A stretch of DNA of 64,000 nucleotides. Origin: Bradyrhizobium lablabi. GTDB lineage: Bacteria; Pseudomonadota; Alphaproteobacteria; Rhizobiales; Xanthobacteraceae. Shown here one piece after another: positions 55,761-64,000 of the stretch. Each line of letters begins with the position of its first letter. Within the stretch, counting starts at the first letter, position 1. Both the position numbers and the translations under genes were made by a program. Below the pieces are notes generated by a model that was not told the DNA's origin, did no database searches, and saw nothing but the letters and a program-made list of their open reading frames with translations. The DNA is taken from contig NZ_LT670844.1 in assembly GCF_900141755.1 (NCBI RefSeq), positions 5,428,501-5,492,500 of the forward strand, written 5' to 3'.

Positions 55761-55960
55761 GTTTGAAGTCTCCGTCACCCCGGCCAATCGTACCGGATTA
55801 AATGTTTGTCATTCATCGATCTATCATAAATAAGTCGCGGTGTCCGCCTGTCAAACCCACCGATTTGTGATGAAATCTTGTATTCGTGCATGCTAGCGTT
55901 TCGCGAATGGACGCTGTCTTCAGTGCGCCGTGGCGGCCCGGCAAGCACCCGGCAAATACA

Positions 55961-56803
55961 ATGCGCCTCCTGTCAGCAATCACATTCCTGATGCTTTTCT
56001 CCACAGCGTTTGGCGCCGGCGCCGCGCCCTTGCCGGCGCCGCATCAGGTCGACATTCCCTTATCTGGCGGCACGTTGCACGCGCAGCTCTACAAGCCCGA
56101 CGGCAACGGCCCGTTTCCGGTGGTGATCGCGCTGCATGGCTGCGGCGGGTTGGCGGGCCATTCCGAGCCGGTGCTGTCGCGCTATCGCGATTGGGCCGAG
56201 CAATTGCTCAAAGTCGGCAATGCCGTCCTGCTTCCGGACTCCTATGGTTCGCGCGACCTCGGCCCGCAATGCCGCGTCAAGGAGCGGGAGCGCCGCGTGC
56301 TCGCGCGTCGCCAGCGGGTCGACGACATCATGGCCTCGCGGCAATGGTTGGTGCAGCAGCCCTGGGCCGCCCACGACCGCATCAGCCTGCTCGGATGGTC
56401 GAACGGCGCCAGCGCGCTATTGTGGGCGGTGCGTCCGCAATCGTCCTCGCGCAGTGTCGAGCCTGACTTCCGCTCCGCGGTGGCGTTCTATCCGGATTGC
56501 CGGGTTTCGGCCGGCCTCGGCTGGAGCGCGCGGATTCCGACGCTGCTTCTGATCGGCGCCAAGGATGACGTCAGTTCGCCGCCCGCCTGCCGTCAGATGA
56601 TCGACGGCGCGCGCGGGCGCAGCGCATTGACGCGAATCGTGGTTTATCCCGGCGCCTATCACGATTTCGACCGAGCCAATCTTCCGCCGCAGGCGATCGC
56701 CGGAACGCCGGACGCGGCTCTGCCCGAAGGCGGCCATCTTGGCACCGATCCCGAAGCCCGCGCCGATTCGCAAAAGCTGGTCGCCGAGTGGCTGGCAAGG
56801 TAG
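55961..56803 (+). CDS. Secreted dienelactone hydrolase-like alpha/beta hydrolase
   Basis: About 280 residues from ATG 55961. A signal peptide (RLLSAITFLMLFSTAFGAGA) leads into the hydrolase: PVVIALHGCGGLAGHSEPVL, nucleophile LGWSNGASALLWAV (GWSNG), and GAYHDFDRANLP carrying the histidine. It should be a periplasmic esterase. Starts at 55886 and 55907 are possible. It separates DUF2093 from xseA, which are usually nearer. Confidence 0.82.
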   Translation: MRLLSAITFLMLFSTAFGAGAAPLPAPHQVDIPLSGGTLHAQLYKPDGNGPFPVVIALHGCGGLAGHSEPVLSRYRDWAEQLLKVGNAVLLPDSYGSRDLGPQCRVKERERRVLARRQRVDDIMASRQWLVQQPWAAHDRISLLGWSNGASALLWAVRPQSSSRSVEPDFRSAVAFYPDCRVSAGLGWSARIPTLLLIGAKDDVSSPPACRQMIDGARGRSALTRIVVYPGAYHDFDRANLPPQAIAGTPDAALPEGGHLGTDPEARADSQKLVAEWLAR

Positions 56804-56805
56804 CT

Positions 56806-56956
56806 TCTCCCTCGCCCCGCTCTTCGCGGGGAGAGGGTGGGGTGAGGGGCTGTCTCCTCGTCAAGACTTGGAGTTGTGGCGAACCCTGTGCCTTGCCCCT
56901 CACCCGAAATTCGCTTTCGCGAATTTCGACCTCTCCCCGCAAAAGGGCGGGGAGAT
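56806..56956. repeat. Palindromic repeat (CTTCTCCCTCGCCCCGCTCTT family)
   Basis: Multi-arm GC-rich unit: CGCCCCGCTCTTCGCGGGGAG forms one hairpin and ACCTCTCCCCGCAAAAGGGC continues at the other end. It sits between convergent genes (hydrolase and xseA) and may act in transcription end or mRNA stability. Confidence 0.65.
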
Positions 56957-56975
56957 GTAACAAAGCGCGCACCGT

Positions 56976-58586
56976 CTAAAACAAGCTTCCCTGCCCGACC
57001 GGTTTTATCACCCGCTTCGGCGCGGCCGGCTTCGGCTCGCTTACCGCCGGCTTCACGGGGCGCGCGACCGCCGGGCGATCGCCATCCGCGGTCGCCGCGA
57101 CGCGGCCATCAGAAAATTCCAGGTCGAGCCGCGCGCCGGGACCGATGCTGGCGGCGGCGTGCAGGGGGTGGCCTTGCTCGTCGCGCACCAGCGCAAAGCC
57201 GCGCGCGAGTACGCTGCGATAGGACAAGGCCCCCAATAACTGGCCGCTATGGGCGACCCGCGCCTGCAGCCGCTGCGTTACGGTGACAAGCGCCCGCCGC
57301 GCGCGTTCGGCCAGGCGAGCCACGCGTTCGCGCTCGCGCGCGATGCGCTGGCGCTGGGCCTGTGCGTTGGCGAGTTTTGAGGCTTTCAGCCTGACCTCCA
57401 GCCCGGCAAAGCGATCCCGACGGTTTCGCAGCAGCGTTCGCGCCGAATGCGTCATGCGCTCACCGGACACGGTCAACCGGTGCTTCGCCTGCGTGAGCTG
57501 CCCGCGCAGCACGCGCACGGTCAGCCGGGCGCTCGCGCCCGCAAATCGGCGGAAATGTGCATGCGTATTGGCTTTCAATCCGCGGGGTAGCGAGCTAGCT
57601 GCGCGGTCCAGCCGCTGCCGCGGGATCGCCAGCAACTCGGTCGCGGCAGGCAGCGCGCGGGCCGCGGCGCGCAATTCGTTGCGGCGGAATTCCTGGCCGC
57701 GCTGCCAGCAGGTCATCGTCCGTCGCGCCAGGCTTTCGAGCTCGACGAACAGTTCGCTGCGCACCGGAACCGCCATTTCGGCGGCCGCCGTTGGCGTCGG
57801 CGCGCGCTTGTCGGCGACAAAATCGATCAGCGTGATATCGGTCTCGTGGCCGACCGCCGAGATCAGCGGGATCATGCTTTGAGCGACGGCGCGGACCACG
57901 ATTTCCTCGTTGAACGACCAGAGGTCCTCCAGCGAGCCGCCGCCGCGCGCGACGATCAATAGATCAGGCCGCGGAATCCTGCCTCCTTGTGGCAGCGCAT
58001 TAAAACCGCGGATGGCGGCGGCGATCTGTTCGGCCGAGCCGTCGCCCTGCACCTTGACCGGCCACACCAGCACGCGGCGCGGAAAACGATCTTCCAGCCG
58101 ATGCAGGATGTCGCGGATCACGGCGCCGGTCGGCGAGGTGACGACGCCGATCACTTCCGGCAGCCATGGCAGCAATTGCTTGCGCGCCTCGTCGAATAGC
58201 CCCTCGGCGGCAAGCTTCTTCTTGCGCTCTTCCATCAGCGCCATCAGCGCGCCGATGCCGGCGGGCTCCAGCGCCTCGATCACGATCTGGTATTTCGAGG
58301 AGCCGGGATAGGTCGTGAGCTTGCCGGTGGCGATGACCTCGAGGCCTTCCTGCGGCTTGAAGCGCATCCTCGCATGGGCGAACTTCCAGATCACCGCCTC
58401 GATCTTGGCGCCGTCGTCCTTCAGCGCGAAATAACAGTGCCCGGAGGAGTGCGCCCCGCGAAAGCCCGTGATTTCGCCGCGCACCCGGACATGGCCATAG
58501 GCGTCCTCGACCGTCCGCTTTAGGGCGGAGGATAGTTCGGTCACCGTGAATTCCGGCGCGTTGATCAGGGCTTCAGCTGCGGGCAT
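56976..58586 (-). CDS. xseA: Exodeoxyribonuclease VII large subunit
   Basis: 536 residues from ATG 58586. The OB-fold start [20 protein letters not shown] and the segments [40 protein letters not shown] and [20 protein letters not shown] are typical; the C-terminus ends with [11 protein letters not shown]. With XseB it degrades single-stranded DNA. Long helical arms lie at residues 330-450. The xseB gene is not in this window. Confidence 0.96.
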   Translation of the reverse strand: MPAAEALINAPEFTVTELSSALKRTVEDAYGHVRVRGEITGFRGAHSSGHCYFALKDDGAKIEAVIWKFAHARMRFKPQEGLEVIATGKLTTYPGSSKYQIVIEALEPAGIGALMALMEERKKKLAAEGLFDEARKQLLPWLPEVIGVVTSPTGAVIRDILHRLEDRFPRRVLVWPVKVQGDGSAEQIAAAIRGFNALPQGGRIPRPDLLIVARGGGSLEDLWSFNEEIVVRAVAQSMIPLISAVGHETDITLIDFVADKRAPTPTAAAEMAVPVRSELFVELESLARRTMTCWQRGQEFRRNELRAAARALPAATELLAIPRQRLDRAASSLPRGLKANTHAHFRRFAGASARLTVRVLRGQLTQAKHRLTVSGERMTHSARTLLRNRRDRFAGLEVRLKASKLANAQAQRQRIARERERVARLAERARRALVTVTQRLQARVAHSGQLLGALSYRSVLARGFALVRDEQGHPLHAAASIGPGARLDLEFSDGRVAATADGDRPAVARPVKPAVSEPKPAAPKRVIKPVGQGSLF

Positions 58587-58660
58587 CAGGAACAATCGAT
58601 TCGGGCTTTTCAGACTGGCGCCCAAGTTAGGGATTTTCGGCCGCCACCGCCAATCCAGTG

Positions 58661-58700
58661 CTTGCAAATCCACATACTCTGTAATACAGAGTTCTCTGTA
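58661..58700 (+). promoter_or_regulatory. Promoter with three CTCTGTA half-sites
   Basis: CTCTGTA-A-TACAGAG (58677-58691) is a perfect inverted repeat, and a third CTCTGTA (58694-58700) follows two bases later. A TTGCAA -35-like box and TAATAC -10-like box overlap it. It stands 27 bases before the hydrolase ATG. A winged-helix regulator encoded at the end of the same operon is the likely binder (inference). Confidence 0.7.
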
Positions 58701-58726
58701 TGGAACGATCTTTGAGGAGAAATGTC

Positions 58727-59728
58727 ATGTTGAAATGGCTGTTGCGCGCGTCCGGCGTTCTGAAATGGGCCCTGTGCGGGGTGGGCGTCCTCGCCGTGCT
58801 GCTCACGGCCATGATCGCGACGCCGCTGAAAAACCCTCCCGAGCTGCATTCCGTCTCGGCGGCCCGCAAGAACGTCGACTACTCCAACTTACCTGCCATC
58901 GAGCGGTTTCAGGCCCGCGACGGCACGATGCTCGGCTTCCGCCATTATTCGGCGAGCGGCCCGGCGAGCGGCCGCGCCGCAATCGTGATTCACGGCTCGT
59001 CCGGTTCCAGCGCAAACGCGATCCATGCGTTGTCAGAGGCGTTGGCGACGCACGGCGTTGAAACCTGGGCGATCGACATCCGCGGCCACGGCTCGTCGGG
59101 TACCCGCGGCGACATCGGCCATGTCGGCCAGCTCGAGAAGGATCTCGAAGATTTCGTCGCGGTGGTCCGCAAGAGCGCGCCGAGCGTGCCGATAACGCTG
59201 CTCGGCCATTCCGCGGGCGGTGGTTTTGCGTTGCGGGTTGCAAGTTCCCCGATCCAGAACCTGTTCGCGCGCACTATCCTGCTGGCGCCCTATCTCGGCT
59301 ATGATGCGCCGACCAACCAGCCGAATTCCGGCGGCTGGGCCAGTGCCGATATTCCACGCATTTTCGGATTGATGGCGCTGCGCAAGCTCGGCATCGATTG
59401 CTGCGAGGCGCTGCCGACGCTGGCCTTCGCGGTGCCGCCGAATTCGGCAAACATGCTGGTACCAGCCTATTCCAACCGGCTGATGCGCAATTTTGCAACG
59501 CGCGGCTATCGGGCCGATCTTGCCGCTGCGACCAAACCGCTCACGATCATCTCCGGCGCCGCCGATGAATTGATGCTGGCGGACAAATATGCCGAGGCCG
59601 TGCGCAGCATTACGCTCTCGGTCGACGTCAAACTGATCGACGGCGTCGATCACATCGGCGTCGTCAGCGATCCCAGGGCGGTTTCCGTCATCGCCGATGA
59701 CGTGGCGAAAGGGGAGAGCGGCGCATGA
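58727..59728 (+). CDS. Membrane-anchored alpha/beta hydrolase (lipase-like)
   Basis: 333 residues from ATG 58727 (GAGGAG upstream). N-terminal anchor VLKWALCGVGVLAVLLTAMI; hydrolase core AAIVIHGSSGSSANAIHALS, DIRGHGSSGTRGD, nucleophile LLGHSAGGGFALRVASSP, acid in SGAADELML, and His in DGVDHIGVVSDPRAV. It resembles monoacylglycerol-lipase-type serine hydrolases. Its stop overlaps the next ATG (ATGA), so the operon is tightly coupled. Confidence 0.85.
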   Translation: MLKWLLRASGVLKWALCGVGVLAVLLTAMIATPLKNPPELHSVSAARKNVDYSNLPAIERFQARDGTMLGFRHYSASGPASGRAAIVIHGSSGSSANAIHALSEALATHGVETWAIDIRGHGSSGTRGDIGHVGQLEKDLEDFVAVVRKSAPSVPITLLGHSAGGGFALRVASSPIQNLFARTILLAPYLGYDAPTNQPNSGGWASADIPRIFGLMALRKLGIDCCEALPTLAFAVPPNSANMLVPAYSNRLMRNFATRGYRADLAAATKPLTIISGAADELMLADKYAEAVRSITLSVDVKLIDGVDHIGVVSDPRAVSVIADDVAKGESGA

Positions 59729-60285
59729 CGAGCATCGATGCTAAGGAGGCCGCCTCGGCGCTGTCGGACATCGCCTCGATCGCGCACCGGGTGCGCCAAT
59801 CGACCACCTATCATATCGCCAGCCTGATGCTGATCCTGTGGGGCGTGCTGGTTTTCGCGGGCAACGTAGTCAACTATCTGTGGCCGCGGCACGGCGCCTA
59901 TGTCTGGATCGCGGTGAACGTGCTGGGTTTCGCCGGTTCGTGTGCGATCGGCGCGTTTGAAAGCAGGCGAACGAAGCTTCTGAGCTTCGACCCCAGGTCG
60001 GTCGCGGCCTTCGTGCTGTTCTTTGCGTTCGGCGTTCTCTGGTCGGTCGGGCTCGGGCATTTTGGGCCGCGCCAGCTCGGCGTGTTCTGGCCGACCTATT
60101 TCATGATGATCTACACCATCGTCGGGTTATGGGTCGGGGCGGCTTTTGTCGCGATCGGCCTCGGCATTACGGCGCTGACCCTGATCGGCTATTTTCTTGT
60201 CGACGGCGCCGCTTTCTTGCTGTGGATGGCGGTGGTCAACGGTGGCGGGCTGATCCTGGGCGGCTTGTGGATGCGCCGGAGCTAG
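59725..60285 (+). CDS. Integral membrane protein, unknown
   Basis: 186 residues with about five helices: HIASLMLILWGVLVFAGNVV; YVWIAVNVLGFAGSCAIGAF; VAAFVLFFAFGVLWSVGL; LWVGAAFVAIGLGITALTLI; LLWMAVVNGGGLILGGLWMR. No known motif. It is coupled to the hydrolase before and ends 4 bases before the regulator, so it may sense or host the operon's signal or lipid substrate. Function unknown. Confidence 0.8.
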   Translation: MTSIDAKEAASALSDIASIAHRVRQSTTYHIASLMLILWGVLVFAGNVVNYLWPRHGAYVWIAVNVLGFAGSCAIGAFESRRTKLLSFDPRSVAAFVLFFAFGVLWSVGLGHFGPRQLGVFWPTYFMMIYTIVGLWVGAAFVAIGLGITALTLIGYFLVDGAAFLLWMAVVNGGGLILGGLWMRRS

Positions 60286-60289
60286 TGCG

Positions 60290-60595
60290 ATGGCCGAGCT
60301 CGACGACATCATCCACCAGCCGCTGCGCTTGCGGATCATGGCGGCATTGAACGCGCTGCCGGCCGCCGCAGGCCTCGAATTCTCCCGGCTGAAAAAGCTC
60401 ACGGGCGCAACCGACGGCAATCTCGGCGCCCACATCGAGACGCTTTCCAAGGCCGGCTATGTCGCCGTGGAAAAAGCCTTTGTCGGCAAGAAGCCGCAGA
60501 CCACGGTGACCGCGACAGCCTCCGGCCGCGGCGCCTTCGCCCGCCATGTCGCGTCCTTGCAGGAAATCATCGCCGCCTCGGCGCGCGATAGCTAG
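60290..60595 (+). CDS. Small winged-helix transcriptional regulator (HTH_34-like)
   Basis: 101 residues. DDIIHQPLRLRIMAALNALP, LEFSRLKKLTGATDGNLGAH and IETLSKAGYVAVEKAFVGKK form a winged-helix DNA-binding domain, followed by a short C-terminal helix probably for dimerisation. It is the last gene of the hydrolase operon and likely represses its own promoter at 58661-58700. Its ligand is unknown. Confidence 0.85.
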   Translation: MAELDDIIHQPLRLRIMAALNALPAAAGLEFSRLKKLTGATDGNLGAHIETLSKAGYVAVEKAFVGKKPQTTVTATASGRGAFARHVASLQEIIAASARDS

Positions 60596-60598
60596 CTG

Positions 60599-60715
60599 CC
60601 GTCATTCCGGGGCGCGTCGAAGACGCGAACCCGGAATCTCGAGCTGAGGCGCACCGGCGCAAGACAAGCTCGAGATTCCGGATCGGCGCGCATTGCGCGC
60701 CGTCCGGAATGACGG
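60599..60715. repeat. Palindromic repeat upstream of purD
   Basis: CCGTCATTCCGG ... CCGGAATGACGG outer arms with inner AATCTCGAG / CTCGAGATT and GGCGCGCATTGCGCGCC hairpins. A close relative follows purD at 62076-62212. Confidence 0.8.
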
Positions 60716-60787
60716 GAAACCCCTTGCAGGCAGGGGCGGACTCGTGCGACCGACACGGTTTCGGACCTCCCATTCTGGCTGCATCGC

Positions 60788-62071
60788 ATGCACATCCTCC
60801 TGCTCGGTTCCGGCGGCCGCGAACATGCTCTGGCGTGGAAGATCGCTGCTTCCCCCCTGGTGACAAAACTCTGGTGCGCCCCCGGCAATGCCGGCATCGC
60901 ACGGGAGGCGGAATGCGTGGCGCTCGATATTGCCGACCACGCCGCAGTGATCGATTTCTGCAAGCGTGAACGGATCGAGCTTGTCGTGGTCGGCCCGGAA
61001 ACGCCGCTCGCGGCCGGCATCGTCGATGATCTCGCGGCCGCCGGCATCAAGGCGTTCGGGCCGAGCAAGCAGGCCGCCCGGCTCGAGGGCTCCAAGGGAT
61101 TCACAAAAGCGCTCTGCACCGAGTTCAACATTCCGACCGGCGCCTATCGCCGGTTTGCCAAGGCCGGCGACGCGCTGGCCTATGTCCGCGCGCAAGGCGC
61201 GCCGATCGTGGTCAAGGCCGATGGGCTGGCGGCGGGCAAGGGCGTGGTGGTGGCAAAAACCTTGCGCGAAGCCGAGGGTGCCGTCGCCATGATGTTCGAT
61301 GGCGCGTTCGGCGCGGCCGGTGCGGAAGTCGTGATCGAGGAATTCTTGTCCGGCCGCGAGATCAGTTTTTTCGCGCTGTCCGACGGGGGGACCGCGATCC
61401 CGCTTGCGTCCGCGCAGGACCACAAGCGGGTGTTCGATCGCGACGAGGGGCCGAACACCGGCGGCATGGGCGCCTATTCGCCGACGCCGTTTGTCACGCC
61501 GGAAATCCATGCCGAGATCATGGCGAGGATCATTCTACCCACAGTTAAAGGCATGAAAGCGCGCGGCACGCCGTTTCGCGGCATCCTGTATGCCGGCGTG
61601 ATGCTCACACCCGAAGGCCCAAAACTGTTCGAATACAATGTCCGCTTCGGCGATCCCGAATGCCAGGTGCTGATGCTGCGGATGATGTCGGACATCGTGC
61701 CGGCGATGCTCGCTGCCTGCGACGGTCAGTTGAAGAATTTTGATCTGCGCTGGTTTGACGAGGCGGCGCTGACGGTGGTGATGGCGGCAAAGGGTTATCC
61801 CGGCGATTATGCGAAGGGCACCCGTATCGAAGGGCTCGATGACGCGGCAAAAGCCGAAGGCGTCGAGATTTTTCACGCCGGCACGGTATCGAAGGATGGC
61901 ACCATCCTCGCCAATGGCGGACGCGTGCTGAACGTCTGCGCGCTGGGCAAGACCGTCGCCGAGGCGCAGCGGCGTGCCTATGAGGCGATCGATCGCATCC
62001 AATGGCCGGAAGGCTTTTGCCGCCGCGACATCGGCTGGCAGGCGGTGGAGCGGGAGAAAGCGGGCGGTTAG
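60788..62071 (+). CDS. purD: Phosphoribosylamine-glycine ligase
   Basis: 427 residues. Starts [20 protein letters not shown]; the ATP-grasp region includes [20 protein letters not shown] and [16 protein letters not shown], and [20 protein letters not shown] gives the metal ligands. It makes GAR in purine synthesis. It stands alone, flanked on both sides by copies of the same palindromic repeat. Confidence 0.97.
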   Translation: MHILLLGSGGREHALAWKIAASPLVTKLWCAPGNAGIAREAECVALDIADHAAVIDFCKRERIELVVVGPETPLAAGIVDDLAAAGIKAFGPSKQAARLEGSKGFTKALCTEFNIPTGAYRRFAKAGDALAYVRAQGAPIVVKADGLAAGKGVVVAKTLREAEGAVAMMFDGAFGAAGAEVVIEEFLSGREISFFALSDGGTAIPLASAQDHKRVFDRDEGPNTGGMGAYSPTPFVTPEIHAEIMARIILPTVKGMKARGTPFRGILYAGVMLTPEGPKLFEYNVRFGDPECQVLMLRMMSDIVPAMLAACDGQLKNFDLRWFDEAALTVVMAAKGYPGDYAKGTRIEGLDDAAKAEGVEIFHAGTVSKDGTILANGGRVLNVCALGKTVAEAQRRAYEAIDRIQWPEGFCRRDIGWQAVEREKAGG

Positions 62072-62075
62072 AACC

Positions 62076-62212
62076 CCGTCATTCCGGGGCGATGCGAAGC
62101 ATCGAACTACGATGTGCAATTGCACATCGGAGAATCTCGAGATGAGGCGTTCAGGTGCAAGACAATCTCGAGATTCCGGATCGGCGCGCGTTGCGCGCCG
62201 TCCGGAATGACG
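62076..62212. repeat. Palindromic repeat downstream of purD
   Basis: Same family as 60599-60715 (CCGTCATTCCGGGG start, GTCCGGAATGACGG end). It also holds a nested perfect palindrome CGATGTGCAATTGCACATCG. Confidence 0.8.
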
Positions 62213-62221
62213 GGTGAAAAC

Positions 62222-63454
62222 TTAGAGCAAATCCCCACCCGCAGCCGACGCCGTGGTGCCGTGCTCGCGGTACGCCTTGATGACATTGCGGCCGACCCGC
62301 CATTTGTGCACCTCGTCGGGGCCGTCGACCAGCCGCTGCGAGCGCACTTGGGTGTACCATTTCGCCAGCGGCGTATCCTGGCTGAAGCCGAGTGCGCCGT
62401 GCAACTGGATCGCGGTGTCGATCACCTTGTGCACCATGTGCGCCAGAAATACTTTCGCGATCGAATTTTCCTGCCGCAGATCAAGGCCCTTTTCGGCCTT
62501 GTAGGCGATGTGCAGCAGCATCAACCTCCCGATATAGAGCTCGCTGGCGCAGTCGGCGAGCATGAACTGCACCGCTTGCCGGTCGGCCAGCAGCACGCCG
62601 AAGGTCGAGCGCTTTGTCACATGCTCCGCCGCCATGTCGAGCGCGCGCTGGGCTTTTGCGATGTTGTGCATGCCGTGGCGCAGCCGGCCATAGGCAAGCC
62701 GATGCTGGCCCATGTTAAAACCGTTGCCCTCGCCGCCGAGCAGGTTGTCGGCCGGCACTTTCAAATCCCTGATCTCGATTTCGGAATGGCCGCCGTGGAT
62801 CACGTCGGCGTGCGGGCCTTCGATCGCCATGTTCTTGATGTTGCGCTTGATCTTGTAGCCGGGGTTCGGCAACTCCACGAGGAAGGTCGAATATTGCTTG
62901 TGGCGCGGCGCGTCCGGATCGGTCTTGGCCATCACCATCGCCATGTCGGCGACGCTTGCGGACGACGAGAACCATTTTTCGCCGTTGAGGATGTAATTCT
63001 CGTTGCCGTCCTTCACGGCTGATGTCTGCATGCCGGTGGCGTCCGCACCCGCCGCCTTTTCCGTCATCGAGAAGCAGATGCGCTTCTCGCCGTTCAGCAG
63101 CGGCTTTAAGAATTTTTCCTTCTGGTAGGGCGTGCCATGCTCGAGGATCGTCATCATCGAGGCATCGTCGGGGCCTTGCGTGTTCATCGACAGCGCGCCC
63201 AGCATGCTTTCGCCGAGCTCCATCTGCACCAGCGCGTTGGCGAGCGGGCCCAAGCCCATGCCGCCATATTCCTTCGGCACGAACGGGCACCACAACCCTT
63301 GCGCGCGCGCTTTCTTTCGCAGCTTGCCGAGCACTTCGTCGAGCGGCTTGCTGTCGAGCTCCTTCTCCGCCGGAATGCATTCCTCATGCACCCATTTGCG
63401 GACTTTCTCGCGGATCGCCTTGGCTTCAGTCGGGATTTCGAAATCGATCGACAT
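62222..63454 (-). CDS. Acyl-CoA dehydrogenase
   Basis: 410 residues from ATG 63454. The fold shows WCPFVPKEYGGMGLGPLANA, GEKRICFSMTEKAAGADATG, FNMGQHRLAYGRLRHGMHNI and QLHGALGFSQDTPLAKWYTQ. FAD-dependent alpha,beta-dehydrogenation of acyl-CoA, passing electrons to ETF. Frame opens at 63535 but the family start is here. The substrate chain length cannot be read. Confidence 0.93.
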   Translation of the reverse strand: MSIDFEIPTEAKAIREKVRKWVHEECIPAEKELDSKPLDEVLGKLRKKARAQGLWCPFVPKEYGGMGLGPLANALVQMELGESMLGALSMNTQGPDDASMMTILEHGTPYQKEKFLKPLLNGEKRICFSMTEKAAGADATGMQTSAVKDGNENYILNGEKWFSSSASVADMAMVMAKTDPDAPRHKQYSTFLVELPNPGYKIKRNIKNMAIEGPHADVIHGGHSEIEIRDLKVPADNLLGGEGNGFNMGQHRLAYGRLRHGMHNIAKAQRALDMAAEHVTKRSTFGVLLADRQAVQFMLADCASELYIGRLMLLHIAYKAEKGLDLRQENSIAKVFLAHMVHKVIDTAIQLHGALGFSQDTPLAKWYTQVRSQRLVDGPDEVHKWRVGRNVIKAYREHGTTASAAGGDLL

Positions 63455-63576
63455 GGCAAGTTTCCTCGTTCTGGTTTGTTGTTGGTCGGGCTTGCGAGAT
63501 GGCATATATCCGGGAGGGGCCAGCGGCAACGACAAACAAAGTTTGAAGCAACCTGCGCCATACCGCGCACAACCAT

Positions 63577-63712
63577 CGTCATACCCCGCGCAGGCGGGGT
63601 ATCCAGTACGCTGCGGCGGCTTTTGTCGGTGGCGGTATTGGTGTTTACTGGATCATCCGCTGGAGCTTGTCATCGGGCGCGCGTTCGCGCGACCCGTTGG
63701 CGGATGATGACG
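63577..63712. repeat. Dispersed repeat, relative of 24412-24559
   Basis: Shares CCCGCGCAGGCGGGGTATCC, TTACTGGATC, CCGCTGGAGC, TGTCATCGGGCG with the glc-region copy. Lies in the divergent region before the last gene. Confidence 0.7.
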
Positions 63713-63754
63713 TGAGAGTGAAGCTCTCGCGAATGATGACGTGAGTGTGAAAAA

Positions 63755-64000
63755 ATGCCCGATCTCGCCGACCTGTTTCCCGGTTATGCTTCCGAATGGA
63801 TCAACACCGCCTCCGGCCGCATCTTTGCCCGCGTCGGCGGCAAGGGGCCGCCGCTATTGTTGCTGCATGGGTTTTCCGAGACGCATGTGATGTGGCACCG
63901 AGTGGCGCCGTGGCTTGCGGAAAAATTCACCGTCATCATCGCCGATCTGCCGGGCTATGGCTGGTCGGATATGCCGGACAGCGACAAGGATCACGCGCCC
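63755..64000 (+). CDS. Alpha/beta hydrolase, haloacetate dehalogenase-like (partial)
   Basis: The first 82 codons, truncated by the window edge. [20 protein letters not shown] (oxyanion loop HG) and [17 protein letters not shown] resemble fluoroacetate dehalogenases and related hydrolases. The nucleophile and the rest lie outside the window, so the assignment is limited. Confidence 0.8.
   Translation, partial: MPDLADLFPGYASEWINTASGRIFARVGGKGPPLLLLHGFSETHVMWHRVAPWLAEKFTVIIADLPGYGWSDMPDSDKDHAP

Overview
The window reads as chromosomal DNA from a Bradyrhizobium-like alphaproteobacterium (Rhizobiales, Nitrobacteraceae). The grounds are the high GC content, the groESL operon behind a CIRCE element, the 41-residue zinc-free form of ribosomal protein L36, the PmbA - inositol-phosphatase-like - DUF4170 - DUF374 - WaaA - LpxK gene order, HisG with HisZ, and many intergenic palindromic repeats of the type I associate with Bradyrhizobium/Rhodopseudomonas. 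The genus is an inference from recall, not from a database search. I saw no rRNA, tRNA, CRISPR array, prophage or transposase gene.

Layout. 0-11 kb is a surface-polysaccharide island: a radical SAM protein, two glycosyltransferases, an O-antigen-ligase-like polymerase, an SGNH hydrolase, two membrane acyltransferases and a CelD/FemAB-like acetyltransferase. A second ligase gene is present only as two decayed pieces. These pieces flank the intact ligase - SGNH - acyltransferase cassette, so the cassette appears to have landed inside, and split, a resident ligase gene. 11-21.7 kb holds DUF5996, WrbA, pirin, an SDR with a divergent LysR regulator, a YbaK-like deacylase, a HAD dehalogenase-like enzyme, a metal-dependent amidohydrolase facing two MaoC hydratases, L36, a TPR protein and an alpha/beta hydrolase. 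21.7-34.5 kb holds cytochrome c, glycolate oxidase (glcD, then glcEF after an interruption), a histone-H1-like basic protein, a TorF-type porin, an HPP membrane protein, an SbmA/YddA-like ABC exporter and a lactate permease.

34.5-49.6 kb holds a periplasmic protein, groESL, a lipoprotein, CheZ, an L,D-transpeptidase, a DUF2076 protein with a Gly-Gln-Tyr repeat, a glycosyltransferase plus YdjC-type deacetylase pair, hisZ-hisG, rsmE and ubiA. 49.8-58.6 kb is an envelope (lipid A/Kdo) gene run ending with DUF2093 and xseA. 58.6-60.6 kb is a compact three-gene operon (lipase-like hydrolase, membrane protein, winged-helix regulator) with a striking triple half-site at its promoter. 60.6-64 kb holds purD, an acyl-CoA dehydrogenase and the start of a dehalogenase-like hydrolase cut off by the window edge.

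The genes point to a metabolically broad soil or plant-associated heterotroph with envelope remodelling, C2/C3 hydroxyacid use and fatty-acid or aromatic catabolism. The most unusual structure is the split ligase locus (2.7-7.2 kb). Next are the self-regulated hydrolase operon (58.7-60.6 kb) and the dense, multi-family palindromic repeats, one of which sits inside the groES-groEL operon.
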